A DNA stretch of 64,000 bases from Daphnia carinata (taxonomy: Eukaryota > Arthropoda > Branchiopoda > Diplostraca > Daphniidae): contig NC_081338.1 of assembly GCF_022539665.2 (NCBI RefSeq), positions 1,612,001 through 1,676,000 of the forward strand. Reading direction: 5' to 3'. Positions 36,459 to 48,293 of this stretch are shown here, one piece after another. Both the position numbers and the translations under genes were made by a program. The notes below the pieces were generated by a model, which saw only the letters and a list, made by a program, of their open reading frames with translations, did not search any database and was not told the origin of the DNA. Position 1 is the first letter of the stretch. Each line of letters opens with the position of its first letter.

Positions 36459-37594
36459 ACAGCTTTGCGCCACGGTGCACATGCGGGACGTTGCCGAAAA
36501 AAGAAAAAACCTGAACGCACACTAGGCTTCAAAAATTCTCGGCTTGGCATTTTATTGATCATGCCGGTTGTTCTTCCCTTTTATTTAAAAAAAAGACAAA
36601 AAAAAAACTTGCAATGTCGCTCTATGTATTATTAGCTGCTTTTTCTCTCCATGCTTTTTGTCTATTATATAATTCGCTTCTTTGCTTGAAGCTCTTGCTT
36701 GAAGCGATCTTGCTTATTCGTTAAATAAGTAAAGCCAAATAAAACATTATGGCATCTAGACTCCATTCGTATGAGTGGAGACATGGAAACACTTTTCATT
36801 GTGTCCTCTTCGTTACGTATGTGGCTTCGCGTTGCTTTCTGTTTATCTGAAGTGGATGATTGCTTCTTTACCACAAGGAAACCTGAGGATGGTATGGAGA
36901 ATATTACTAGCCAAGATCAAACCAATTTGCAGCCGATGTATAGGAAGCTACGGTCGGACAAAGAGGGCGAAATGAAAATGCTTGGGATTTTTTGGGTAGC
37001 GTTACGTTCTAACTAAGGTCATAGACCGTCTTCCTCGCAGACGATCGATATGCTGGTTATCTCCGCTGCCTGCCCAGTAATCTCATCTCGCAATGGGATC
37101 GATCTTTTCATTTTGGAATCTCGCTTTACGGCGGCAGATACGTTGACATACGTCGTCATTTGGATATCTTCTTTCATTTCTGTTATTGCACCACTGATGC
37201 CATTAGTCATGGACATTGTCAGCCCTACCCTTGCAATCTCAGTTGAGAAAAATGTTTGAATCGCATCCTAATAAATATATAGCTACATATTCTAAAACGT
37301 ATTATGCCATTTGTCAGCTGTATTCGTCACGTTTTAATGCCGAAAATACGTTCGGAAACGTAAGTCCATCGTGCTAATCGTGCGTCTGAATCAACCTGCC
37401 CTAGTGGTGTCATCGGAAAAGATCAATGTAAGACGACGCATTCATGTAAATGACTCGATTCATGGTGCTATTATCGGGTTCTACATCAACATAAACGGAA
37501 CGTCGATTGCTCGTTTGTACTTTTGTTTGGAGACGCTACACGTTAGTTCTTGCGATCCAAAATTTCGTCACTGAGCGCCGTCACTGAAAGCATT

Positions 37595-38066
37595 CTACAC
37601 CCAACGGGGTATCGATTCGACTGCCAATTCATTTAGGGTCAAGTATTCGTTTGCAACTTTGGGTTGTTGACTTTTCTGTACAACATCGTGCACAAGCTGT
37701 TTCAAACGGTATAGGAATGAAGCGATTGAATCTGTGCAGTCTGTTTTTGTCCGTTGATCTGAGTTTTTCAGAAAAACACACGGGCCACCACCCAACTTTT
37801 CATAAAAAGAAATTTTAGCAGATAAGGCAGATAATAAATACAAAATAGATATCGAAATAGATTCAAGCACGAAATACCCTTTGGGCAATAGATTTAGTTT
37901 GATTATCGAGAAAAGCTGTGAGACTTGGAACAACTAAATACCACGCCTCGTCGCACGTTGTCAGTTGTCTAACTCTTATCGGTCTATTACGGTGAAAACA
38001 TGCTCGCCTCTTGATCCGCGTCCTCGGACGATGAATCATTCCACAGCAACCAATCATTAGGCACAT
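37595..38066 (-). CDS. Unidentified coding-like segments (two possible exons)
   Basis: One frame ends at a good-looking donor (AAAGG|GTATTT at 37890/37889) after TTCDEAWYLVVPSLTAFLDN. A second, 37595 to about 37,770, follows an acceptor-like CTCAG and reads DCTDSIASFLYRLKQLVHDV to a stop at 37595. Composition is protein-like, but the two pieces do not join in phase in my reading and no family is recognised. They may be parts of a broken gene. Confidence 0.3.
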
Positions 38067-40078
38067 GGATTCTTATTGTGGGCTTTTCCCGTTTTTTTTT
38101 CCTGCGAAATTGCCAACTGATTTATCAGCCGTATAGCTACTTGATCTAGAAGCAAGTTGAATCTTGATCCGACCAGCTGTTTTTAAAAAGTAGTTTAGGG
38201 ATCTAACGCCACACTATGAAGGTCAAGCTAGAGTTTAGGCAAGTGGCGAATATTTTAAACTAATCAAATTCAAACATTTAGCTTTGACAAAATTTCTATA
38301 AAATATTTCGCCACATTACCAATTAATAGTTTGTTTTCCAATGTCGTCAAGTTTGACTCTAATTTTATACCACATTTATCAAAGCTTAGTTAATGGTGGT
38401 TATTTACGCTAAAAAGCTGCTCATGTGTCATTAAAAATAATTTTTATCTTTTAAAGGTTTACAGCAACTATTTTGGCGGCCGGATGATGCTAATCGATTA
38501 CTAGTTTGATGTACGTAAGTCGTGGTAAAATTACTGGCGTGGTAAGCGGTTTCCGCATGCACGATCACGTAAAGATGCGTAGTGAGAAGAAATATACGCA
38601 CGATGCAAAATTTCTAACTTCCACAACCACTCTTCCTTACAATGCAGCCAATTCTAATTTCCCGTGTACTAATATCAAACGCGGGCCATTGAAAATGGTA
38701 AACGAAACGGTAAAATTCAAACCAAATAGAAGGATTTTTAGCAATGTTTGGTACTTGCGCACTTTCGTCTGATGTCACCTAAAAACTCGCCTGTTCTTCC
38801 ATTTTGCTAAAGATTCGCGTTGTTCACTTTATTGCCGAGAACGCCGAGCCTTCAACTGCGTATTTGAAGAACGGGAATCTCCGCAAAAGCCGACTAGTCG
38901 TTTGGACGCAATTCTATTTTAAAAGCTTTCGTTTATTCTTCTGGATTCCACCGTGGAGATTGAGCTATTCTAGTTGATGAAGCCCACGCCATTGTTTGCA
39001 TGGAAGAGCAATAAACGAACAAAGAAAAAAATAAATTTTAGGCTGTCAACACCTGGCGATCATCACCTACACACTCGCCCCCTCATCACTCTCTTCCCGC
39101 CGCTCGTTTGGTTATGAAAACAACGCTTGGAAACGGTGCACATGTTACACTTTAGTGGAGTGAAGTTATTAGAATTTTCTTAAATGAGCGACAGGGTAGC
39201 GTGCTTTTTTCCTTTTTCGTTTATCCCTTGAAGCCTCCTTGTTCGTTGTTACTACGGGAAGTCGCGTTTGTACAGGAGTTGTAGCAGACTGGTAGCTAAT
39301 TTGTGTTAGTTGAAAGTTTCGAGGCCTCCAACTGGGAGACGGCGATGGATTTGATTTAGAAATTCATGTAAATAAATTTCCTTGTTTCCCTAAGATTAGC
39401 TAAAAACACAAAGAGCTTAAGATTGTTACCGAATCCACCAATACTTCTACATTTTTCTTCTTCCATTGGCAGAGGTCATCTTTTTAAATTTTTCATGGAA
39501 AAACTACAAAAAAGAATAAATAATCAGAAAATTAAAATTTCACGAAAAACTCGTCCATGGTAATCGCCCAAATGAAGCTACTCATTTAAACGATAGGATT
39601 TGCAGGTAGTAGTTGCAGCCGCCTTCGAAATGCTTTCGAAAGACAAAGCAAACGGATGAGGTTTTTCCCAAAATCCGTTCATCCAAAACAATCTTCGAAG
39701 CATATAATACGCATGAATTGTTCTAAGTTCCAAGAATAATCAAACATGAACGTAATCAATCCTTATTTGCAAGACAAGGAAACTATTGCCACGAGATTTT
39801 ATTCGTCGTGGACGTTGGTGGAGATTTGTGCTGGTTAGTTTTCGATCATACATTCAGTACGCCTTACCATGAATGCTTTAAATCTGAAGAGGAATCTTCC
39901 GTGTTTGCCGGAATAAAACATGCTAATGATTGCTGTTTTAAGAGTTACATGTCCGTTTTTCAACCACTTTATTACAAGATCTTTTCGTGGTGTACTGAAA
40001 AAGTTTCTGTTCCAGTGTTCATATTGAATTTCTTTTACGATTTCGATTCATCAGCGTTATGGTTTCACGGAGTATTCT
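38067..40078. other. Gene-free segment before the second gap
   Basis: AT-rich, with short frames (for example 38506-38772 and 39808 into the gap) that lack motifs or splice support. Nothing else is recognised. Confidence 0.35.
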
Positions 40079-40178
40079 NNNNNNNNNNNNNNNNNNNNNN
40101 NNNNNNNNNNNNNNNNNNNNNNNNNNNNNNNNNNNNNNNNNNNNNNNNNNNNNNNNNNNNNNNNNNNNNNNNNNNNNN
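40079..40178. other. Assembly gap (100 N)
   Basis: Exactly 100 N. Any open frame drawn across it is an artefact. Confidence 0.99.
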
Positions 40179-40784
40179 TGTATTCCAAGTTATGTTATTT
40201 TCAACAATCTATGATTTATATCAAATTGACTTTGGCTTAAGTTACTTTAAAATATTATAATGTAAATATTATGCAAAATATTATGAAGACTTACACCGTG
40301 TGTTCAGGGACCGAGAACTAGGAGATGTCTGTGGTCAACCTGATTACTGGTTTTTTACATGAGGTTTTCATTAGTATTTGAGTTTTGATAAGGAACTAGT
40401 GTCGCATATGACTCATTTTTTGTACCTTAGCAACTGTTCGATGTGTTCTGCATTTCGCAGCTACAAGCGTGTCCGTTTTTTATTTTAATGATTGTTAATT
40501 GTGGTATCGATTGTGAGTATTTTTCTTTCTGTGATTATATAATGGGATTTACCGTTTAGTGACCAACAACCTACTGGTTTTGGGGTGAGTCGTGCAAGTT
40601 CTCTTTTTTTTTGAGGGAAACGGATTTTTCCTAACAATTATAAGGTAGATACATTTATCTATTTTATGGAGAGATTTTTATCAAAAGTCACCTTAAGCGT
40701 CGAATAGTTTTTTCTTATTAGCTTTGGTTCTTTGGCCGTTGGAGGTGCGTTTTCTTGCTTTTGCTTCTCTTCCTTATTTCGCGC
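40179..40784. other. Gene-free segment
   Basis: AT-rich; no gene, repeat or RNA recognised. It probably includes the promoter and leader of the decayed gene to its right. Confidence 0.35.
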
Positions 40785-43700
40785 ATGGCGTCTAATTACG
40801 CAACTTGTGCTCCGTGCCCCGTTGATGTTTCGGAGCTTAATGCAACTGATTTAGAATCATTCTTGGTAAAGATCAACTTCGATTCAAGGTTTGCTGCAAA
40901 ACTTAAAGGTGCAATATAAGTCTACAAGCTCTTTATTTCTGATAAAAACATAAGTTGTTCCAACTATGGCATTTCATTCTTCAGTGTCCAATATTACGAG
41001 GTTTTTCTCTTTTCCCGTTCAAGTCAAAAAATTTCTCCCGTCCTTTTATCGAAGGGGAATCTAAAATTTTACGTCTTACCTTCGAGCTATTTATGCCATG
41101 CATACTTCCGGGGATACAAGAGGAACTCCACTGATATGCGCTCAGAACGGGTGTCTGAAGACTTTTAATTCCTTTTCTAATTTAAGAAATCATTTAATGC
41201 GGTGCAGTAAAATTCGTACACATAAAATTAGCTCAGAGTTTCGACAAAATGTCATCTTTCTAAATACTGACGAACAACGTTCGTGTTATTGATGTAACAG
41301 CCAAGGAAAAAGACACTGAAATGTCAAATGCAACTACCATGGTTACTGAAGATAACGAAACATCAAAACAAGTAGTAAGGCATTTAGCGAAGTTTATGTT
41401 AAGCTTAAGATCAGAACATTTACTTTCGAACATCATATAAGATTATATTGCAAATATTTTGGGCGCCATGTTTGAACCAGATGAAAATGAGCGTGAAAAA
41501 AACGGATCCCTTACGTCGATTCTAAGGAACATCAATTCTAAACAAAAGATATTAGGTTATTTCAAAACCCATTTCACTTCTGTTGAGCCTAGGACGTAGT
41601 AGGTGCTTATATCAAACAAAAGTAATCTTCCTGTTCCAATCAATTCAAAAGGACAATCCTTTCCAAACCGCCAAAAAAAAACTTTCCAGCATATTTCTTT
41701 ACGAGAAACTTTGAGTAGAATATTTTCAGACAAAATAATCCGATCGAGATATTTTAGAGGTAACAAGCGAAGATGGTTTCATTAAAAGCCATCGGGGCAG
41801 CAAGAATTTAAAAAATAGTTCCTTTTTTGAAACATTCCCTTTGCAGTTCGCTTTCAAACTTTTTTAAAATGAAACCGAAGTAACAAATCAGCTTGGGGGG
41901 GGGGTTAAAACAAAATAACATGAGTTTTGTACGTTTTACTTTCCAATTGAAAATTTGGCTTCATTAGAAAACCCGCGCCTTGCAAACATTCATCATCCTG
42001 TGGTCTGCTATAGTAAATATTTGAAAAACAGCGAATTCAAATTTATCATTGTTGACTTACAAAAAGAAATGGAAATTCTTGAATTTGGCGAATGGGTGCT
42101 ATTGTAACGAATCGTCCAGCAAAGCCCCTTCTTACTTCCCTTTTCAAATAGACTAGAATCTTATACCTGTAGTTTTTTTTACTTAAAGCCTTTATTTAAT
42201 AACCTAGTTTAAAAACTCCCTTAACAATATAATAAATAACGAAGACATGTCCCGGCACGTCGGCTAAAAATAGATTTCTTTCGGTTGGTCTGAGATTGCC
42301 CGAAATGGCCTAAAACCGCCCAACCGATTTTTAACTATCGTCCAAATTCGTTCGATACCGCCCGAATTTGCCGCCTATACTTCTCCATTGCGCACAAAAA
42401 TCGCCCGATACCGCCCGATATTGCCGCCTATCCTTTAGCACTGTGCCGTATGGCTCTCACAGTCGATGGCTAACATATAAAAAGCCATCGGCAACTCGCA
42501 GTAGCTAGTCGTCCCTTGAGAGAGCTATCTCGTGTGTACCTCAGCTTCCTTCCGAGCCGCTATCTCATTCTCACAAGCTGAAGCGTAAGTCCCCTTCTTA
42601 GTAATATTCGCTACTTGTCTTAGTTGTCCCTTAGTAGTGTAAGCCCAAGTAATAGTTACGCAATTGTAGACCTTGCCTTCCGACCTGTCCAACCAATTGA
42701 ATACTGGTGGTATTTTAATACACGAATATCCTGAAAACACGTATTGTCTTGTGCTTACCTATACGCGACATTGTGAGTAACAGCGCCGCGTTTAGCTTTA
42801 TTTCTCCGTATTGGAGGCAACATGACAACGTCGTGTCCTCCTTTACACTATTATATGTGTGTGACATACCAGGATTTCGTATCCACGGTACAATTTTTTC
42901 CGTTTGCGGATATACAAAGATATTCATGAATTGTTTGGATTTTCATCACCACCTGCTACAAAATTTTGCCGACTTTTCCTTTTGAGCAGAGATGAAATAA
43001 AAAATAACTCAAATGCTTGTGGTTTAGAAATGCGAACTAAAGATAATTATAACGTTGCTGCAAGAGAGGCAAAGTTGACAAGCAGTCAATCAACTCCCCT
43101 TGCTGGAATTAAATTTAATTGCAACTTGAATAAAAGTCGTTTTTTATGTAACAAATAATTTAATTCTTGACTGTATGCATAATTTCTTGGAAGCAACGAT
43201 CATTATTATTATGAATTTATTATTATGCTTGTGTTCGGGAATTTTCGAAAAATACGGAAAACTTTTTCGTAGCAGAGCAATTGCATAATCGTTTAAAGCG
43301 CTTTAGTTATACCTATTACGATAAGAAGAACAAGCCTGCACCAAACTTCACAGATGTTTTTATTCAGATAAGTGAAAATTATAGTACAAAGCAGCACCCG
43401 TCGCAAAACTAGTGCTTGATCCGAATGCTTCCGTTGATCATCGGAGATTCAATTGAAGATGACTATCCTTAATTTGAGCTAATTTTAATGTTAAACTGAA
43501 TAATCGAAATTAGTTTTGCCTCAAGTATCGTATTGGAACATACTGTGATACTGGAGAACTTGATTAATCAAATTTTTGCCTGTTTGAACAAACTACTCAA
43601 CGACATTAACCCAAATATTAAATTTCATCATTTAGTTCATTACGCAGCCGTCATAAGAGAAAATGGTGCGATATTGGTGTATGCGTTTTGAAGCGTACCA

Positions 43701-44170
43701 CAACATATGAAAACGAATTGCGCATTACATTTGCAATTTTATCAACATTTCAAAAAGCGTTGCCTACCATCTCAAGACCGTGTCTAGTGCTGCAGTGTTG
43801 AACACTAACATTTTTCATTCTGAGGACTTTGTTTTGGGTCCTTGCGATCAAAGTTGAGGACCAAAATTCGTTTTCGAAACTTAAATCATGATGAGTTTCA
43901 ATGCAATGCAATAATTTTAAAGTTCTCAAATGGATTCAATCTAAAGGGAGGGAGTATCGCACAGGATCCGCTATTTTGCTTCATCCTAGTTAAAAAACGG
44001 ACAACGGATATACTGAATTTGGACTTGTCCATAAAATGACCTTCTTAGACAGCGTGTTATATTTTGCTGTAATACCATGCAAAACAGTCGTGTTTCAACG
44101 ATCATTTCAATTCCTTTAGAGTTGAACAATTTTCACCCATTGAAGGACTTGCTTAGTAGAATTTGCAACA
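40785..44170 (+). pseudogene. Decayed C2H2-headed transposase-like gene, split by a solo LTR
   Basis: An exon-like start (ATG 40785, MASNYATCAPCPVDVSELNA) ends at a donor-like AAAG|GTGCAA. A C2H2-type finger follows at about 41,130-41,200 (CAQNGCLKTFNSFSNLRNHL). RHLAKFMLSLRSEHLLSNII then meets a stop, and IANILGAMFEPDENEREKNG follows. Later parts (FPIENLASLENPRL; FKFIIVDLQKEMEILEFGEW) lead straight up to the LTR at 42103. Beyond the LTR, CRLFLLSRDEIKNNSNACG and PLAGIKFNCNLNKS continue the same family order. This plan (finger, helical linker, then a Cys-rich CRxxLxxRDE block) is known from transposon-derived invertebrate and fish proteins related to Tnp2-type transposases. Many stops and frameshifts; non-functional. 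Confidence 0.6.
42103..42847 (+). mobile_element. Solo LTR (745 bp), same family as 22939-23685
   Basis: It starts TGTAACGAATCGTC and ends CCTCCTTTACA, matching the 5' LTR on the other strand 19 kb away along its whole length. It is flanked by CTAT on both sides (42099-42102 and 42848-42851), a 4-bp target duplication, with no internal sequence: a textbook solo LTR. A TATA box lies at about 42,475. It interrupts the transposase-like gene between coding pieces that fit together in family order. Confidence 0.92.
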
Positions 44171-44664
44171 CCGCCTGATTACGGCCGATAACTCGTAGCC
44201 GATAACTCCTATGCATGCTCTAAAATTTCAAACAAATCGATTCAACCATTTTTGTTTCACTGAGGCACTGGGTTTGAAATCTGCTAGTGTATTAAGTTCT
44301 ATTTCTAGTTCAAATAAAATCAAGAACAAAGAATTTTGTTATTCGAACTTGTGACTGTACTAATTGGAACTAATACTGTGTTTTTTTTAAAGATTTTTTA
44401 ATGATTTTTTGATCAGGGGAAGTCATTGAGGGGAATTCCGTCTTTCACTGAATGAAAAACAATTTGATGGCTGAAGTTTGTCTCTCGGCCAAGAAATCTA
44501 ATTTCAAAAACTTGTAAAAAATTTTATCCCTGAAAATGCTTCTGCTTCATCGACAATCATCTGTCCCCTACAGACGCAGCGATCGTTCAACGGAAAAACT
44601 GTGCCAAAATTACCCCCGTTAAACAAACGTGAAAATATCAACTAAATTTTCAAAAACGAAACAA
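44171..44664. other. Gene-free segment
   Basis: Contains a short direct repeat GCCGATAACTC (twice near 44,182-44,207). No other feature is recognised. Confidence 0.35.
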
Positions 44665-44900
44665 TTGTATCCTTAACTACAACAACAAAACCCATTGCCC
44701 CCCCCCCCACCGAAAAACCGATTATGACAACAACACACCGTCCTACCACGTCGAAAGCAACTACGAAACTTAAACCAACGACAACTAGCAAACCAATGGC
44801 CACCATAACGACCAAAAGAGCAACAATAGCACAAAAACTTAAAAATCCACAACCACTACGACGAAACCAACTATAAAAAAAAACCGTACAAACAGTAAAG
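44665..44900 (+). pseudogene. Thr-rich, mucin-like coding fragment
   Basis: The plus strand encodes a run rich in Thr, Lys and Pro (TTTHRPTTSKATTKLKPTTT), continuing in a second frame as STTTTTKPTIKK. This resembles the O-glycosylated linkers of arthropod mucins or peritrophins. No Cys-rich chitin-binding domain is present, and the frame breaks after a C-homopolymer near 44,697. It is cut off by the gypsy LTR at 44,930. Confidence 0.35.
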
Positions 44901-44929
44901 CCAACCTTACCTTCAGTAGTGTTATGGAT

Positions 44930-45275
44930 ATTGCCGGCGTCGGACCCAGGTCGTGAGCAGCTGGTAGGATGGGGCAGATAATTCAGCAGATGGAAAGGAA
45001 TAATAATCCAACAGATAGCCGAGACAAGTATATTTTACACGATACACTTAATACAGTACACTTCACTTTAAGGGTTACGCGAAGGGAAGCCAGCAAGATG
45101 CAGAGCTCCTTCTTAGGACCACTTAGTAGACGGCGAGGTAACTGACTGCCCTAAACCATTGACAGCAGACGACCCCGTCGCATACCCTCCGGTCTGCCAT
45201 CTATCAAGGGGAGATATAATCGGGACACGAGATGGGGATACATGACAATAGTTATGGGTTATGACACTTGTAACA
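44930..45275 (-). mobile_element. 3' LTR (346 bp) of the minus-strand gypsy element
   Basis: On minus it starts TGTTACAAGTG (45275) and ends ATCCATAACA (44930), giving TGTTA/TAACA ends. It is preceded on minus by a purine-rich tract, AGGAAGGGCCGAA, the expected polypurine primer. The block GCTGGCTTCCCTTCGCG is shared with the degraded LTR near 24,100. The 5' LTR is missing, so LTR divergence cannot be measured. Confidence 0.75.
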
Positions 45276-45676
45276 TTCGGCCCTTCCTGACTCGAAGTTC
45301 CATACGAATAACACAAATAAAACACAGGGGTTTTCTGGAACTTCGAAATTGCCTCCAAGGAAAAGAAGATAACCGAGGAATGAAAACAAAAACAACAAAA
45401 AAAAAAAAAAAAAAAAAAAAAAAGGAAAACACTCCCAACTACTGACCCAAAAAAAAAAATACGAGAGAATGGAAAAAAAAAAAAAAAATTCCTCCCTGAG
45501 GCTCACGGCTCTTCACACCCACCCAAATGACGGCGATTTATCAAAGCAAAAAAAAAAACAATTAACAAATAACACCCGCAGCAAAAGAAGCATGAGAAGA
45601 AGAAAGAGAAAACAGACGACGATTTATCAAAACAAAAAAAACAAATTATCAAATGACATCACCACCCCCCCCCCCC

Positions 45677-45708
<32 letters not shown>

Positions 45709-45803
45709 AAAAAAAAAAAAAAATAATACCATGACAATCCCAACAATTCCCCCCACACACAAAAAAAAAAAACCCACGATAGCGAAAGAAGAGCGTGTAT
45801 GTT
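45276..45803 (-). other. 3' untranslated part of the gypsy element, homopolymer-rich
   Basis: It lies between the pol stop and the purine tract. It contains long A runs (about 29 at 45,395; others at 45,472-45,488, 45,678-45,722 and 45,762) and a C run of about 15 at 45,664 on plus. A hairpin, CGAAGTTCCA/TGGAACTTCG, sits at about 45,294-45,348. Open frames here are low-complexity artefacts. Confidence 0.6.
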
Positions 45804-48293
45804 TTATGTGTTGTAGTCGTTCATCCATGCAGGTCTTCTTGTCCGTCTCCCAGCTCTTGTAGTTGTTGTTGGCATGTCTCCTTGTGGAGGCTCTTCCGAC
45901 TCGGACGAAGATGAGTCGCTCGAAGAAGACGAAGATGAAGATGAAGATGAAGACTCGTCGACTGCCACATCTTCCGAAGCGTCCCACTCCACATCCGACC
46001 GACCATTGAAGCGACGAATCTGGCAGACGTGGACGTTAAAACGCCTATACGTTGATTTCTTCCGTTGCGCGGGCAGGTCTTCGACTAGGTAGGTTGTTTG
46101 CGACAGCTTTCGTACTACCTGGAATGGCCCCATAAATTTAGGAAGAAACTTCTTGGTGGAATTTTTCTTTCTTGGCTTCCGTCTAACTAGAACAAGGTCA
46201 CCCTGGAGAAACTCGGGTTCCGGCTTCCGAACTCGATCCGTTCTTTCCTTACTTTTTCTTTGTTTTTCCACGATGCGCAAACGAGCTGACGACCTCCATT
46301 CCGAAACGCGTGACAAAAAAGTGGCATGTGGTTCGTCTTCGTTCTTTGGCCATGGAAAAAGATTTTCTATGGCTAGGACTGGTGGACGACCATTCACTAG
46401 TTCAAACGGCGTTACCTCGGTTGTGGCTTGTCGGGCAGTATTGATAGCATACGTTGCGGCTGCTAAATGTAAGTCCCAATCCGTATGCTCGGGGTTGACA
46501 AAGGCGAACAATGCAAGTGTTAGCGTACGATTAACTCTTTCCACTAATCCATTAGTCTCCGGATGCTCTGCAGTGGCCAAAATGTGTTTAATATGCCAGC
46601 GCGTCACCCATTCGGCGAACATCTGGGACGTGAAGGCTGATCCCTGGTCGCTAACGATACGTTGCGGTGTACCATGGCGAAAAATAATGTTCGTCTCGAG
46701 GAACGACGTAACAAATTTTGTTGAAGTGTCAGGTACAGCAGCCACCTCGACCCACTTCGACAAATAGTCTATTGAGACGATTATGTGACGATGTCCAGAA
46801 GCAGTGACTTTAAACGGGCCCAAGTGATCGATTCCGATCAGCTGGAACGGAGAAGTTGGTGGTTCGATGGGCTGTAGTCGACCAACCACCTGACCAATGG
46901 CGTGTTTGTGTGTTTGGCAAAAAGAACAAGATTGTACAAAAATTTTTACGCTCCTACCCAGCCGTGGCCACCAAAATCGACCTTTAATTTTAGAAAGAGT
47001 TCTGTCCACACCCTGATGGCCAGAAGAAGGAGAATCATGACACGCTTCCAAGATTTTTCTACGAAGGATAGAGGGAATAACGAGTAGCAACTTCCTGCCA
47101 GAATGTTTGTTTTTTTTATACAGAATTTTACTACGGATGACAAAATCTTGGGAAATTTTACAGGGCGTAAGGGTGTCTAATGCAACAAATATTTTCCGTA
47201 GCTGGCCGTCTTGTTGTTGCAAGAGGGCGAGCTCTTTTGAGGCATAACCCACTTCGGGTTCTTTTACAATGACTGCTAGACAATCATCTGGCCGGGAAAC
47301 AATGCCGTCGGCAGGGTTCCTGGACAGTGTGTCCGCAACAACATTATCCGTACCTTTCACGTGCTCAATCGTGAAGGTAAACTCCTGTAACTCAAGCACC
47401 CATCTAGCAAACTTCCCCTTTAAATCCCTTTTCCCCATCATCCACTTGACGGCTGAACTGTCCGTCTTTACAAAAAAATGTCTCCCATAAATATACGAGC
47501 GCAATTTTTTGAGTGCCCACACCACCGCCAAACATTCCAGTTCATTGGCGTGATATCTAGTTTCGGTGTCCGACAGCCTTCTGCTGATGAAAGTCACAGG
47601 TCGATGTCCTTCACCAGCATCTTGCGTCAACACTGCTTCTAGACCAGTTTGACTTGCGTCAGTCTGAATAGTAACTTCTAGAGCGTCATCGAAATGAGCC
47701 AGAACAGGAGCAGTCGTAAGACGCGCTACAATACTGCTCTTTGCGTCTTCGTGACGTTCCGTCCACCGCCAAACAGCATTCTTTTTGAGGAGAGCGTGCA
47801 AAGGGTGAGCCAATGACGCAAAATCAGGGACAAAACGTCGATAGTACGACGCAAGTCCAAGAAAACCTCGTAGTGATTTCAAATTTGTAACAGGCATGGA
47901 AGTCAAGGCGCGCACTTTCTCGCCTTCCGGGTGAATACCTTCCGCATCAATTACGTGTCCCAGATGGGATACCTTGGTGGCGCCGAAAACGCATTTGTCA
48001 ATGTTCAGTGTCAAATTCGCTCGCTCTAGAGCTGTTAACACCAACTCTAGGCGTGCCAAATGCTCGTCAAAAGATCGGCCAAAAACCAATATATAATCTA
48101 AATAAATTAGGCACATATGCCACTTCAACCCAGCCAAAACTCTATCCATTAAACGTTGAAACGTCGCCGGAGCATTGCTCAACCCGAACGGCAAACGTTT
48201 AAACTGATAAAGACCGTCTGGAGTGACAAACGCTGTCTTCTCCCTATCTTCCAACGCTACAGGCACCTGCCAATATCCACTGGCCAAATCCAA
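45804..48293 (-). CDS. pol: Gypsy pol, second part: reverse transcriptase (C-terminal half), RNase H, integrase
   Basis: 829 codons. Order: RT fingers/palm (DLASGYWQVPVALEDREKTA; TFQRLMDRVL); the catalytic box reads CLIYLDYILVF where YLDD is expected; RT thumb (GFLGLASYYRRFVPDFASLA); RNase H (VTIQTDASQTGLEAVLTQDA); integrase HHCC zinc finger (H-SSGH then C-FC-THK); integrase core with D (IGIDHLGPF), D (IVSDQGSAF) and E (NGLVERVNRT) present; a C-terminal domain (EFLQGDLVLVRRKPRKK); a Ser/Glu-rich tail of more than 20 serines; and an end RRPAWMNDYNT. It replicates and integrates the element through an RNA intermediate. The RT catalytic change suggests this copy is dead by itself. It joins the first part through a one-base frameshift near 48,295. 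Confidence 0.93.
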   Translation of the reverse strand: MDLASGYWQVPVALEDREKTAFVTPDGLYQFKRLPFGLSNAPATFQRLMDRVLAGLKWHMCLIYLDYILVFGRSFDEHLARLELVLTALERANLTLNIDKCVFGATKVSHLGHVIDAEGIHPEGEKVRALTSMPVTNLKSLRGFLGLASYYRRFVPDFASLAHPLHALLKKNAVWRWTERHEDAKSSIVARLTTAPVLAHFDDALEVTIQTDASQTGLEAVLTQDAGEGHRPVTFISRRLSDTETRYHANELECLAVVWALKKLRSYIYGRHFFVKTDSSAVKWMMGKRDLKGKFARWVLELQEFTFTIEHVKGTDNVVADTLSRNPADGIVSRPDDCLAVIVKEPEVGYASKELALLQQQDGQLRKIFVALDTLTPCKISQDFVIRSKILYKKNKHSGRKLLLVIPSILRRKILEACHDSPSSGHQGVDRTLSKIKGRFWWPRLGRSVKIFVQSCSFCQTHKHAIGQVVGRLQPIEPPTSPFQLIGIDHLGPFKVTASGHRHIIVSIDYLSKWVEVAAVPDTSTKFVTSFLETNIIFRHGTPQRIVSDQGSAFTSQMFAEWVTRWHIKHILATAEHPETNGLVERVNRTLTLALFAFVNPEHTDWDLHLAAATYAINTARQATTEVTPFELVNGRPPVLAIENLFPWPKNEDEPHATFLSRVSEWRSSARLRIVEKQRKSKERTDRVRKPEPEFLQGDLVLVRRKPRKKNSTKKFLPKFMGPFQVVRKLSQTTYLVEDLPAQRKKSTYRRFNVHVCQIRRFNGRSDVEWDASEDVAVDESSSSSSSSSSSSDSSSSESEEPPQGDMPTTTTRAGRRTRRPAWMNDYNT

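Noticed and set aside
39808..40260. 150-codon open frame across the second gap
   Set aside because: It depends on reading through N; the flanking parts show no motif.
45252..45987. Phe-rich and Lys-rich frames around 45.3-45.9 kb
   Set aside because: They are translations of homopolymer runs.
46153..46767. 204-codon plus-strand frame opposite gypsy pol
   Set aside because: It is the mirror of the integrase coding strand; no splice or motif support.
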